Part shown: positions 1 to 8,130 of the stretch, one piece after another
Position numbering within the stretch: the first letter of the stretch is position 1
How the letters are laid out: every line of letters begins with the position of its first letter
Source of the DNA: Candidatus Omnitrophota bacterium
GTDB lineage: Bacteria; Omnitrophota; Gorgyraeia; 2-02-FULL-51-18
Direction: 5' to 3'
Length of the DNA stretch: 18,717 nt
NCBI GenBank assembly: GCA_016196505.1
Contig: JACPXO010000095.1
Coordinates: 1-18,717, forward strand
The notes under the pieces: model-generated
What the model saw: the letters and a program-made list of their open reading frames with translations, nothing else
Database searches by the model: none
Told to the model about the DNA's origin: nothing
Position numbers and translations under genes: made by a program

Positions 1-1395
1 GAACAAAATGACGGCCGATAGGAGCGACGCCCCGAGAGCCGCCACGTTCCAGGGATCCGAGGCCTGAATGAAGCGCTTCGCCGCGGTAAGATACCCGGCC
101 ATTTGATCTTGATAATAGCCAAGCGCGTGGGCGGGGTTCTGCTTCCCCTCAAAATAGGCCGTCGCGTAACTTCGGCCAAGCGCGGTCAGGCGCGCCTCGA
201 ACGCCTTGAAAAAAAACATGGCGCTTGACGGCGTGAGCAGCACGATAAAGCAAAGGACGGCCACTATTTTTTTCCAGCGGCGCACCCACGTCTCTTTCTG
301 GAGTTCCAGGACTTTTTGCAGGCCAAACCCGCTCAACATCCCGAGAGAAACGAAGCAGAAAAAAAGGAATTTACTCGGGTTTCGCATGCCGGTCACGCCA
401 AGCGTCTCCACCGCCCAGGCGTAAAGAGGGTTGTACTTTCCTATCGCAAGAAAATAAAAGACCAGCACGAGCGCCAGATGGATCTTTCCCGGCTTATTTT
501 TAGGCGAACCCGCCGAAATACAAGCTAAAAAGAAGGCTAGGGTCCCTATATAAAAAGAAGTTTTTAAAAAAAATCCCCAGCGCGGGAATAAAAGCGCCAG
601 AAAACCCGGCGGCAAAACAGACCCCCAAAGAGCAAAATCGGCGCTCTGGCCTTCCCGGACCGACAGCGCGGCCAGTTCAAGCGTGGAAAAGATCTGAGGG
701 GCGGCGATCAAGGTCCCCAAAAAAAGAGCCGCGAGGTACAAGAAAAACGGCCGGAGACCTTCCCTGCCGTGGAAAAGGATGAAAAGACCGAGGTAAAAGA
801 ACGCATAAACGGCAAGCTGGGGAAATCCCGCGGTCCACATCTGAGAGATGAAAAACGCGAGGCAGGAAACCCCTAAGAGCTTTCGGGGTGAATTTTCAAA
901 GAAGGACCGCACGAGGAGCAGGCACCAGGGAAGCCATGTAAGGACACGCAGCGTCCCTGTCGTATAGAAATGCCCGCCATAGCCGCTGCCGAAAGAGAAG
1001 ATGACCGCCGCGAGTGTCGCCCCTTCCTTGGACAAACCCGCTTTTCGCGCGTAGAGATAAGCGCCGAGGCCGCCGAGCAAAAAATGCAGCGGAATGTTCC
1101 AAGTGTACGCGACTTTGAAAGGCAATAAAAGATAGCTGAGTCCGTGCAAAAAATAATAAGCGGCGACCTGCCCTTCGGCGACCAAAGGAAAACCGCAAGC
1201 CACGAGATCCGTCCAATAAGGCAAGTGTCCGGCGCGCAGCGCTTGAGAATAGTGAAAGGCCCAAGGGTAGAACTGAAGCCCGTAATCCCCGTGTCTGAGC
1301 GTTTCTTTCAAAAAAATAAAAGGCCACAGGAATATAAAAAAGAGCACTCCAAAAAAAACAAGAAAATACGCGTTGTCTTGAATTCTCTTGATCAT
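1..1395 (-). CDS. YfhO-like GT-C family membrane protein, 3' end cut by window
   Basis: An open frame of 465 codons runs without a stop from an ATG at 1395 to base 1, so the gene continues past the left edge. The protein is strongly hydrophobic with many membrane segments from residue 10 onward. Near the N-terminus the first loop reads GDYGLQFYPW (residues 36-45), followed by GHLPYW and GFPLVAEGQ (68-76). This pattern (Asp, then Q-x-x-P, then G-x-P-x-x-A-x-x-Q) is typical of YfhO-type and related GT-C proteins, which are lipid-linked sugar transferases or accessory proteins with an acidic residue in the first extracytoplasmic loop. The ATG overlaps the TGA of the upstream gene as ATGA, so translation is probably coupled. 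The acceptor and sugar are unknown. Membrane topology and family resemblance are clear; a precise function is not. Confidence 0.85.
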   Translation of the reverse strand, partial: MIKRIQDNAYFLVFFGVLFFIFLWPFIFLKETLRHGDYGLQFYPWAFHYSQALRAGHLPYWTDLVACGFPLVAEGQVAAYYFLHGLSYLLLPFKVAYTWNIPLHFLLGGLGAYLYARKAGLSKEGATLAAVIFSFGSGYGGHFYTTGTLRVLTWLPWCLLLVRSFFENSPRKLLGVSCLAFFISQMWTAGFPQLAVYAFFYLGLFILFHGREGLRPFFLYLAALFLGTLIAAPQIFSTLELAALSVREGQSADFALWGSVLPPGFLALLFPRWGFFLKTSFYIGTLAFFLACISAGSPKNKPGKIHLALVLVFYFLAIGKYNPLYAWAVETLGVTGMRNPSKFLFFCFVSLGMLSGFGLQKVLELQKETWVRRWKKIVAVLCFIVLLTPSSAMFFFKAFEARLTALGRSYATAYFEGKQNPAHALGYYQDQMAGYLTAAKRFIQASDPWNVAALGASLLSAVILF

Positions 1396-3071
1396 GTTAT
1401 TTCATAGATCTCCAGATACGGCCCGGGGCGCTCACGACTCCTAAGCTCACTAGACAAAAAAGGAAGCGCCACGTTCGCCCAGCCGTCCTCGGAATAGATC
1501 TTCTGCGGCTTTTGATAAGGCGAAAAAACCCGAACCCTCACCGCTTGGCTTCCCAAAACCTGGGACGGAGAGACCTTCTCCGGCCCTTCGCGGTAATGCA
1601 CCCAATAGCGGATCCCCGCCTTACTGAGCACGTCCGCCTTGGGCGCAAGCGTCGGGGTCCACGTCAAAAACGGCTTCTCGACGGAGTTCCGTTCCTCAAG
1701 ATAATAAAGGGTGTAAGCCCTCGAGTCCAAGCGGGCTTTGGCTAGATTCTGTATTTTTTTGATCTTTAAAGCGGCTTGAGGATCCGCCGGGGGAACCTGA
1801 CGGGCTTTCGCGGCCAACTGTTCGTCCGTCTGTTCAAGTCTCGGAGAAAAAAATGGGTGGTCCACCAGCACCGGCGTACGGTCTTCGATATTTTGGAGGA
1901 CCCACTGTTTTGCCAACGTCCGCGTATCCTCTTTCAATAAGAGCCGATCCAGCTCCACTGATTTCAAAAATGTCGGCCCGGAAAGAAGCGTGAAAATAAC
2001 CAGGTAAACCCATGGGCCCGCGGCCCTCTCCCTCGAACGATCGCCCAGACGGTTCACGAGATACGCGAGAGTTAAACACAAGAAAGGAATAATCGGCATG
2101 GCGTAACGCTCGTACGGCTGGCTAAAAAGGGTGATAACCCCGTAATAAAAGAACGGGCAGAGCGCTAGCCACGCCCACATCCTTTTTTCGCGGGCAAGCC
2201 AAAGGGCGCCCGCCGTCCCGCCGAGAGTGGCAAGCGGCCCAAAACCCTCGAACAGCGAATACCGCAGATGATGCCAAAGCGGCATTCGGGCTTCAACGCT
2301 CGCCTGATGGGACACCTCTCTCACAAAAAAGTTAAAGTCGATCAAACTGAAAGGATTGAGAATGGCGTAAACCCCCAGAAATATGAGCCCCGCCGACAGC
2401 GCCTCAAGACTTGAGAGTTTTTCTCCCGGCCGCCTCACCCGAGAAACGTAGCCAATGAACACCGGCAATAAAAACGGCGCGGCGATGTATTTGAGGGCCG
2501 TCGCTACTCCCAAAGCCGCCGTGGAAAACCACAGCGACTTGACCGCGCCTTTAATAGAATAACGAATAGCGCAGTGGATCGAGAGAAGGATGAAAAAGAT
2601 CATCGGGATATCCACATAGACATAATGCGAATCTCTCACATGGACAAAACACACGGCCAAGAACGCGGCCGCCAAAAGCCCCGTGACTTCGCCGTAAAGC
2701 CGCCTCCCCATCCGGTAAAGAAGATAAACGGACCCCGCGCCGAGAAGCGCGCCGAACAAGATCCGCCCGATCAGATAGAACACGGTCGGGTCTTTCAAAT
2801 ACCAGACCAAGAAACTGTCTTTCGAAACGCCGAAGAAAAGCGCCGCGGCGCTATACAAAAGTCCATAGCTTAAAAAAAGAAGGTGGGACAAAAGCGGAGG
2901 GATCTTAAAGAAATGGGGGTTCAGGTCCCCCGTCCCGAAAGCCACCGCGTGGTTCACGACGATGGGCTCATCTTGATGAAATACGGCCGGAAGGCCGAAA
3001 TTTATCCCCGCGAGTCTCAAAAAAAGAGCGGACCCCACAATGAGGAGCAGCCATGCCTTGGAGGACTTCAT
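1392..3071 (-). CDS. GT39-like integral membrane glycosyltransferase (ArnT/PMT type)
   Basis: The protein has 559 residues. An N-terminal membrane segment (about 7-25) leads into a loop with HQDEP (Asp34-Glu35), the acidic pair at the usual position of the catalytic Asp in GT39/GT-C enzymes that use polyprenyl-phosphate sugars. About ten further hydrophobic segments follow up to about residue 375. A soluble C-terminal part of about 180 residues, presumably extracytoplasmic, comes last. It lies between another GT39-like gene and a YfhO-like gene, joined to both by 4-base ATGA overlaps, so three GT-C proteins are made from adjacent cistrons. It likely transfers a sugar from a lipid carrier to a glycan, lipid or protein on the outer side of the membrane. 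Donor and acceptor cannot be inferred. It shares the fold type with its neighbour at 3068-4681 but is not an obvious recent duplicate. Confidence 0.88.
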   Translation of the reverse strand: MKSSKAWLLLIVGSALFLRLAGINFGLPAVFHQDEPIVVNHAVAFGTGDLNPHFFKIPPLLSHLLFLSYGLLYSAAALFFGVSKDSFLVWYLKDPTVFYLIGRILFGALLGAGSVYLLYRMGRRLYGEVTGLLAAAFLAVCFVHVRDSHYVYVDIPMIFFILLSIHCAIRYSIKGAVKSLWFSTAALGVATALKYIAAPFLLPVFIGYVSRVRRPGEKLSSLEALSAGLIFLGVYAILNPFSLIDFNFFVREVSHQASVEARMPLWHHLRYSLFEGFGPLATLGGTAGALWLAREKRMWAWLALCPFFYYGVITLFSQPYERYAMPIIPFLCLTLAYLVNRLGDRSRERAAGPWVYLVIFTLLSGPTFLKSVELDRLLLKEDTRTLAKQWVLQNIEDRTPVLVDHPFFSPRLEQTDEQLAAKARQVPPADPQAALKIKKIQNLAKARLDSRAYTLYYLEERNSVEKPFLTWTPTLAPKADVLSKAGIRYWVHYREGPEKVSPSQVLGSQAVRVRVFSPYQKPQKIYSEDGWANVALPFLSSELRSRERPGPYLEIYEIT

Positions 3072-4681
3072 AGAGCCGGGTTCCTGAAATCATAAACGAA
3101 GATAGAGTGCCCGATCACTTGAACGGGCTTCGCCCGCTTCGTCCACAAAACATTATCCATGGCATGGGCCCCGATCGCGTAAACCGTATTCCCCGGCTCC
3201 TTAAATTCCTCTGGCGTCAAAGGCCTCGTGGCCATCCCATAATAAGCGGGGTCCACCGGCCCCAAAAAATAAAGGGCGACCTCGCCGAGACCCTGTTTTT
3301 TTGCATAGAGCGACAATCCCTTTAGATCCTGGCCCCAGTCGATATTGGAATCGCGCAAGTACCGGTACCCGTTCCGGGACCCTCCTACCCCCTGGCTAAA
3401 GTAAGACAGGTGGTCGGGAAAGCTCGCGAGGGACTCCGTCCCATGCCAAAAAAGAAGTGCCAGCGCGAGGATCTTTAACGGCTTGCTGTGGCGGTACATC
3501 AACGCTACCAACCCACCCATCAGTAAAAATAGAAAAGGATAGATCGGCAAAAAGTAACGGATGCCCGCTTGGGCCCTGTCGGGCAAGGTAGCGATAAAAA
3601 ATAAACCCACCGGAACTACTAAAACGCACCGCGTCCACCGGTCAGGAACGGCCTTCTTCACGAGTAAGAGCGACAGGATAGACAAAAGGACCATCGGGAG
3701 CGTGTTCTTGATGAGAAAAGCCACCAAATAATAGTACCACCAGCCCGTGTCCGACCACTCCCCCATCAAATAAGCGTGGGTCCCGGCCGCGCGCGTGAAA
3801 AAAAGCCCCCCGAGCGAGGACGCAAAAGTCGCCAGCGGGATGGGTTGCTTTTCAGCGAAACGCACGAGGGGCTCTCCCCCGATCTTTTCCAGAAAAGCTA
3901 TTTTTTTAGGGGGATCCGGGGTGTTTTGCAAAAGGGGCTTCATCTCAAAAAAATAGCCGGCCCAGACCGTAAAGAGCGTCAATCCCAGAAAGACCAGAAC
4001 GCGCTTCGGGGAGATCTCTTTCTTTTTTTTCAAAAAGATCGCGATGAGCAGCATCGTGGGGAACAAAAGAAGCGCCGTGAACTTGGATAAGAACGCCAGG
4101 CCCGTCGATATAGCCGTGAGGGAAAGATTCTTCCAGGAGGGGTCTTTGAGGTAGCCCGAGAAACGGATGACGCTTAAGAAATAGAACAACGCGATCACAA
4201 GGTCCGAAGTGGCCAAACCCGAAAAAGCGATGATATCCGGGCAAAAAGAGTAAAGGAAGAGACTCGCCAACCCCGCGGCGTTCCCAAAAAAGGCCTTGGA
4301 GAAGAAAAAGACGAGGATCCCGAAAAAAATGGAAAACACCGCCATCGGGGCTCTCGCCCAAAAGATGAGCTCATCCAGCGTCCGCGTGTTGTGATAGAAA
4401 AACTGCCGGGCAAATTCGGGACTATTGCCCTCAAACCAGGAAGGATGATTTAAGGGGCATTGGACCTTTAAAAAAAGAAAAGGGAGCGACACCAGCATGC
4501 GGGAAAAGGGCGGCGTCACGGGGTTCATCCTGAAATCCCGGGTGAGCCAGTAGCTGTAGCCGTTCGCAACATGGTGAGAAAACTCGTCCGAGGTCGGGGA
4601 TTTTTTAGGGAGGGTAAAAAAAGTCTGAGCGGCTAGAAAAGCGAGGCAGGCAAAAACGCCGATTTTAACACGCGTGGTCAA
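3068..4681 (-). CDS. GT39-like integral membrane glycosyltransferase, TTG start
   Basis: The protein has 537 residues. After the first membrane segment (about 5-23) comes SPTSDEFSHH (Asp32-Glu33), the acidic motif of the first extracytoplasmic loop in dolichyl-/polyprenyl-phosphate-mannose-type GT39 enzymes. Multiple membrane helices follow to about residue 420. Near the C-terminus is a loop with DSNIDWGQDL, a motif I know from bacterial GT39-like membrane proteins. The only plausible start is TTG at 4681-4679. It overlaps the TGA of the DUF5989-like gene as TTGA, and no Shine-Dalgarno is evident, so translation probably depends on re-initiation. A poly-lysine stretch around residues 218-221 lies in a predicted cytoplasmic loop. 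It probably transfers a sugar from a lipid-phosphate donor on the outer face of the inner membrane; its exact substrate is unknown. Confidence 0.87.
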   Translation of the reverse strand: MTTRVKIGVFACLAFLAAQTFFTLPKKSPTSDEFSHHVANGYSYWLTRDFRMNPVTPPFSRMLVSLPFLFLKVQCPLNHPSWFEGNSPEFARQFFYHNTRTLDELIFWARAPMAVFSIFFGILVFFFSKAFFGNAAGLASLFLYSFCPDIIAFSGLATSDLVIALFYFLSVIRFSGYLKDPSWKNLSLTAISTGLAFLSKFTALLLFPTMLLIAIFLKKKKEISPKRVLVFLGLTLFTVWAGYFFEMKPLLQNTPDPPKKIAFLEKIGGEPLVRFAEKQPIPLATFASSLGGLFFTRAAGTHAYLMGEWSDTGWWYYYLVAFLIKNTLPMVLLSILSLLLVKKAVPDRWTRCVLVVPVGLFFIATLPDRAQAGIRYFLPIYPFLFLLMGGLVALMYRHSKPLKILALALLFWHGTESLASFPDHLSYFSQGVGGSRNGYRYLRDSNIDWGQDLKGLSLYAKKQGLGEVALYFLGPVDPAYYGMATRPLTPEEFKEPGNTVYAIGAHAMDNVLWTKRAKPVQVIGHSIFVYDFRNPAL

Positions 4682-4836
4682 AAGAGTGTGTAGATAAAAG
4701 GCGCGACGGCCGATGATTCGGCCACGATGATCACGATCCCTATTACGATGAGCAGGACAAAGACCGGCAGAATGATCAAATTCCGGTTTGAGGCAAAAAA
4801 GGAGAAAAAGGCCTTAAAATCTTTCTTTGAACGCAC
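4678..4836 (-). CDS. DUF5989-like 52-aa membrane microprotein
   Basis: This short gene encodes 52 residues from a GTG at 4836-4834 to a TGA at 4680-4678. Upstream, the sequence AGGTGGGGGG lies 4 bases before the GTG and serves as a ribosome site. The product has a charged N-terminus (RSKKDFK), a hydrophobic helix at about residues 20-39 (LIILPVFVLLIVIGIVIIV), and ends in ESSAVAPFIYTLF. From memory, a C-terminus of the type S-A-V-A-P-F-I-Y-T-L-F is the hallmark of the DUF5989 family. Small proteins of that family sit beside carbamoyltransferase and SxtJ genes in polysaccharide loci, exactly as here. The gene is 23 bases downstream of the SxtJ-like gene and overlaps the GT39 start. Its role is unknown; a membrane partner of the carbamoyltransferase/SxtJ system is the natural guess. 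Confidence 0.85.
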   Translation of the reverse strand: MRSKKDFKAFFSFFASNRNLIILPVFVLLIVIGIVIIVAESSAVAPFIYTLF

Positions 4837-4859
4837 GTAACCCCCCACCTTTATTAAAG

Positions 4860-5273
4860 TTAGAAAGGATTTTCGCAGCGCCTATCCGACACTTCAGGGT
4901 CGCCGGCCGGCCTCTCTATCCAGTAGCTCTTTCTCTTGGGATCCAACGCGCGGAAAAGCATATCCCCTTTTAAAAGCCGGAGAAGCAACCCATAAGGCGT
5001 GAGTATAACATAAAAAAATAAAACCATAAATAATTTTGTCAGCGTTTTCCCCAAAAACATGAAAAGCGCCGTATAAAGGTTGTAAAGCGTCACGGACAGG
5101 GCCGGGGCGAGAAAATGAACGGTCAGGAGACTCACGCCCAAGATCCCCGAGACGCCTGCGGCAAAACCATGGTGACGGGCCAAAGCGATCGCCGAGTGCA
5201 AGAAAAGCACCCCGCAGAATATCAGGTAGAATTTTCTGGCCTTCTTCATGAGCGGATCGCCCTCTTCAGTCAT
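4860..5273 (-). CDS. SxtJ-like small membrane protein
   Basis: The product has 137 residues if it starts at the ATG at 5273-5271, one base after the carbamoyltransferase stop. A second ATG in frame at 5249 (preceded by GAAGAGG 11 bases upstream) would give 129 residues and begin MKKARKFYLIF. Hydrophobic segments lie around KFYLIFCGVLFLHSAIAL, GVSGILGVSLLTVHFLAPAL and LTKLFMVLFFYVILTPYGLL. The sequence LTPYGLLLRLL followed by SYWIERP matches the conserved end of SxtJ-family proteins (first named from the saxitoxin cluster; function unknown). The usual gene order in other bacteria is carbamoyltransferase, SxtJ, DUF5989, and that is what is seen here. It probably anchors or assists the carbamoylation system at the membrane. 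Family assignment is from recognised motifs, not a search. Confidence 0.85.
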   Translation of the reverse strand: MTEEGDPLMKKARKFYLIFCGVLFLHSAIALARHHGFAAGVSGILGVSLLTVHFLAPALSVTLYNLYTALFMFLGKTLTKLFMVLFFYVILTPYGLLLRLLKGDMLFRALDPKRKSYWIERPAGDPEVSDRRCENPF

Positions 5274-5274
5274 G

Positions 5275-7104
5275 TCAGTCGGTCCCCACAAGCTGTTCGG
5301 CTGAATACTGGTCCTTTGTCTGGACCGGCTTTTGGGCGTCTTTGGCCAAAAAGAACCGCCCCATCACGAGAACGTCTATTTTTGTCCGCATGAAGCACGT
5401 GTACGCCTCATTGGGCGTGCACACGATCGGTTCGCCGCGCACGTTGAAAGAAGTGTTGATCAAAAGAGGACAGCCCGTGAGTTTCTCGAAGGCCTTAAGC
5501 ACGGAATAATAAAACGGGTTGTCCTTTTCGGACACGGTCTGCACTCTCGCCGAGTAATCGACATGGGTCACCGCCGGGATAACGGATTTAAGCACGCGGA
5601 GTTTTTCGATCCCTTTCGAGCTTTTCAAAGCGCTGTCGTTTGAAACAAGCTTCTTCGAGTCACGCACGGGCGCCACGAGCAACATGTAGGGGCTGTCATG
5701 CTCCAGATCAAAATACTCCCCTACCTTTTCTCTCATCACCGAGGGAGCGAACGGCCTGAAGCTTTCCCTGAATTTGATCTTGAGATTCATTACGGACTGC
5801 ATCTTCGGCGACCGGGGGTCCCCGAGAATGCTGCGCGCGCCGAGCGCTCGAGGGCCGAATTCCATGCGTCCCTGGAACCATCCCACCACCTTTTCATTCG
5901 CCAGTTCCCTGGCCGTCGCCTCGACCATCGGCTCCGGGGCAAGTTTTTGATAGGTGGCATTGACGCCCTTTAGAAAGCGTTCGATCTCCTCATCGCCGAA
6001 TTCTGGCCCCCACAGCGAGTCCTTTTGTATGCCGCAAGGGTAGCTTCCCGGCGTTCTTTCTTTTTTATGATATTGATGGTAGACGTAGAGCGCCGCGCCC
6101 AACGCCCCTCCGGAGTCGCTGGCCGCTGGCTGTATCCAGAGGTCATCGAAGATCTTCTCCCTCAGGATCTTGCCGTTCGAGACGCAATTGAGGGCCACTC
6201 CCCCCGCGAGGCACAGGTATTTTTCTCCCGTCTTTTTTCGCACATGCCTGGCCATCTTCAACATCGCTTCATCCAAAACCTCCTGGATGGACCGGGCCAC
6301 GTTCAAGTGCCTGTCTTCGAAGGGTTCTTCTTCGGTTTTCGCCGGACCGCCGAAGAGGTCTTCAAACTTTTTATTGATGGCGTTCAACCCCCCGCAATAA
6401 CCAAAGTAATCCATGTTGAGCCGGTAGGACCCGTCTTCCTTGAGATCGATCAAATGGTCCAAAATGGTTTTCACGTACACGGGCTCGCCGTAAGGCGCCA
6501 AACCCATGAGCTTATACTCGCCCGAATTGATCTTAAAACCGAGGTAATGGGTGAACGCCGAGTACAAAAGGCCGAGGGAATGCGGAAAATGCAGCTCGCT
6601 CAAAATAGCGATGCGATTCTTGTTCCCCACGCCAAAACTGGTGGTGGCCCATTCCCCCACGCCATCCACCGTGACAAAAGCGGCCCGCTCGAACGGCGAG
6701 GCAAAAAAAGCGGACGCCGCGTGCGATTCGTGGTGTTCGGGAAAGAAAATAGGGGCTTTCGAATGCAGCTCTTTTTCAAGCATGGAATGGATGTACAGCT
6801 TCTTATTGATCCACAAGGGGATCGCCTTGAGAAAAGACGGGAGGCAATAAGGAACAGTCATGAGATGCGTCTTAAGGATGCGGTCGAATTTCAAGATCGG
6901 CTTGTCGTAAAAAGCGACCGCGTCCAGAGCGTCCGCGGTGACGTCCCCCGCTTTCAGGCAATAGGCCACGGCATGCGCGGGATAAGCGTCATCGTGTTTT
7001 TTTCTCGTGAAACGTTCCTCTTGGGCCGCGGCGACGATGCGGCCGTCCTCGATGAGGCAAGCGGCGCTGTCATGATAAAACGCGGAGATCCCGAGTATCT
7101 TCAT
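5275..7104 (-). CDS. NodU/CmcH-family O-carbamoyltransferase
   Basis: The protein has 609 residues from an ATG at 7104 that overlaps the upstream TGA as ATGA. The frame stays open 32 codons further upstream, but that part lies inside the SGNH gene and lacks family similarity. The N-terminal ASKHA-type Kae1/TobZ-like half has FYHDSAACLI (9-18), EERFTRKKHD (29-38), the metal-binding HHESHAAS (124-131), DGVGEW (147-152) and LAGGVALNC (299-307). The C-terminal YrdC-like half has GRMEFGPRALGARSILGDP (412-430), RPFAPS (450-455) and NTSFNVRGEPIV (550-561). These are the marks of enzymes that make carbamoyl-adenylate from carbamoyl phosphate and ATP and transfer the carbamoyl group to a hydroxyl of a sugar or natural product. 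In this setting the acceptor is most likely a sugar of the glycan or its nucleotide precursor. Family assignment is firm; the substrate is inferred from context. Confidence 0.95.
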   Translation of the reverse strand: MKILGISAFYHDSAACLIEDGRIVAAAQEERFTRKKHDDAYPAHAVAYCLKAGDVTADALDAVAFYDKPILKFDRILKTHLMTVPYCLPSFLKAIPLWINKKLYIHSMLEKELHSKAPIFFPEHHESHAASAFFASPFERAAFVTVDGVGEWATTSFGVGNKNRIAILSELHFPHSLGLLYSAFTHYLGFKINSGEYKLMGLAPYGEPVYVKTILDHLIDLKEDGSYRLNMDYFGYCGGLNAINKKFEDLFGGPAKTEEEPFEDRHLNVARSIQEVLDEAMLKMARHVRKKTGEKYLCLAGGVALNCVSNGKILREKIFDDLWIQPAASDSGGALGAALYVYHQYHKKERTPGSYPCGIQKDSLWGPEFGDEEIERFLKGVNATYQKLAPEPMVEATARELANEKVVGWFQGRMEFGPRALGARSILGDPRSPKMQSVMNLKIKFRESFRPFAPSVMREKVGEYFDLEHDSPYMLLVAPVRDSKKLVSNDSALKSSKGIEKLRVLKSVIPAVTHVDYSARVQTVSEKDNPFYYSVLKAFEKLTGCPLLINTSFNVRGEPIVCTPNEAYTCFMRTKIDVLVMGRFFLAKDAQKPVQTKDQYSAEQLVGTD

Positions 7105-8120
7105 GGCTGATTCGTTTGGGAAAGTAAATATTTTTGACGGATGTGTTCGTCCATGGCCTTGGCCAGCAGGTGATGCCCAAAAGGATTCGGGTGAAACCAA
7201 TCTTTCGCGTTGATCTCGAGCTCTTTCCGTGAGTGTCCCTGCAGCGCGGGCAAAAGGTCGAGGGTATCGATGGAAAGCCCGCGGCCGGCTTCCACGATCT
7301 GCCGCTGAACTTTGAGCAATTCCTCGGGATACGTTTCTCCCGGACCTAGGTCTCTGAGCTGGGGATAGACGGCCAATAAGAAACCGATCCGTCTTTCGGC
7401 GGTGATCGCCTTGATCTGTTTCAAAGCGTTATAGGAAGCGTCCCAACCCGGATGGCCCGGGCGAAACTGGTCCAGATAATGTTCGGTGAATTTTTCCGGG
7501 GTCAGCCGATGTCTCATCACTTCAAGATTTTTCCTGAAAAACGCGTAAAGATAAGAATGCTGTTTGACCAGGTCTTTCAGCCCTATCAGCCATTCGTATT
7601 TTTTGTCGATCAGCCCATCCTGGTTCGAGAACGGCTCGGCATCGTTGCCAACGTAACACAGTAAAACCAAGTCAGGATTATAGCGTAAACCCTCCTCCTT
7701 CAAAAGCAGTAATTCCTGATAGGTGTTGTAACCGCGGATGCCGGTATTGATCACCTCGACCGGACCGGGTGGGTTTTGACGGTTCCGGTTCAAAAGGTTT
7801 TCCAACTGGTCCGAGAAGGTCTCCTCCGCCGAAACCCCATCGCCGAACGCGACCGAGTCTCCCAGAACCAGTATCCGGTACACCCCTTCGGGTTTGTCGA
7901 AGGAGTATTCCCTGTCACGGTAACCCTGCGAATTGAGGCGTATGGGATTCCCAAGGCGGTCCCTTCCCTTAAAGTTAGGAACGTGCTTAAAAGCGCGCGT
8001 CCGGCTGCGCTGGAACTGCCCCGGCGGATTATCGATCCACGAGGATTGGGACAAGAGGATCTCACCGACAAGAACGGCGAGAAGGATCCCTATCAGAAGA
8101 GCCGCTAGGCGTCTGCGCAT
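7101..8120 (-). CDS. SGNH/GDSL hydrolase with N-terminal membrane anchor
   Basis: The protein has 339 residues. A positively charged N-terminus (MRRR) and a hydrophobic stretch (residues 5-24) suggest a signal anchor, with the enzyme facing the periplasm or outside. Block I is VLGDSVAFGDG with the catalytic Ser89. Block II is NTGIRGY (Gly127), block III is GND (158-160), and block V is DWFHPNPFGH with Asp307 and His310. All parts of the SGNH catalytic and oxyanion set are therefore present. The family includes esterases, O-acetyltransferase partners and deacetylases of polysaccharides. The ATG at 8120 lies 10 bases after the methyltransferase stop, without a clear Shine-Dalgarno. It overlaps the carbamoyltransferase start. 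SGNH proteins often sit beside carbamoyltransferase/SxtJ/DUF5989 genes, so a role in adding or removing an ester on the glycan is likely. Confidence 0.92.
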   Translation of the reverse strand: MRRRLAALLIGILLAVLVGEILLSQSSWIDNPPGQFQRSRTRAFKHVPNFKGRDRLGNPIRLNSQGYRDREYSFDKPEGVYRILVLGDSVAFGDGVSAEETFSDQLENLLNRNRQNPPGPVEVINTGIRGYNTYQELLLLKEEGLRYNPDLVLLCYVGNDAEPFSNQDGLIDKKYEWLIGLKDLVKQHSYLYAFFRKNLEVMRHRLTPEKFTEHYLDQFRPGHPGWDASYNALKQIKAITAERRIGFLLAVYPQLRDLGPGETYPEELLKVQRQIVEAGRGLSIDTLDLLPALQGHSRKELEINAKDWFHPNPFGHHLLAKAMDEHIRQKYLLSQTNQP

Positions 8121-8130
8121 CGTCGAAACG

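Noticed and set aside
896..1327. 143-codon minus-strand frame rich in Arg, Leu and Phe
   Set aside because: It is in the wrong frame of the truncated YfhO-like gene, which is open from 1395 to the left edge and has the expected motif and membrane segments.
4021..4030. Long T run as a possible slippage or terminator site
   Set aside because: It encodes a lysine cluster inside the GT39-like gene, whose frame is intact on both sides. No hairpin adjoins it.
6025..7110. 361-codon open frame on the + strand
   Set aside because: It lies wholly antisense to the carbamoyltransferase, whose motifs are complete. The composition (Arg/His/Gly-rich) is that of a shadow frame, and there is no ribosome site or family motif.
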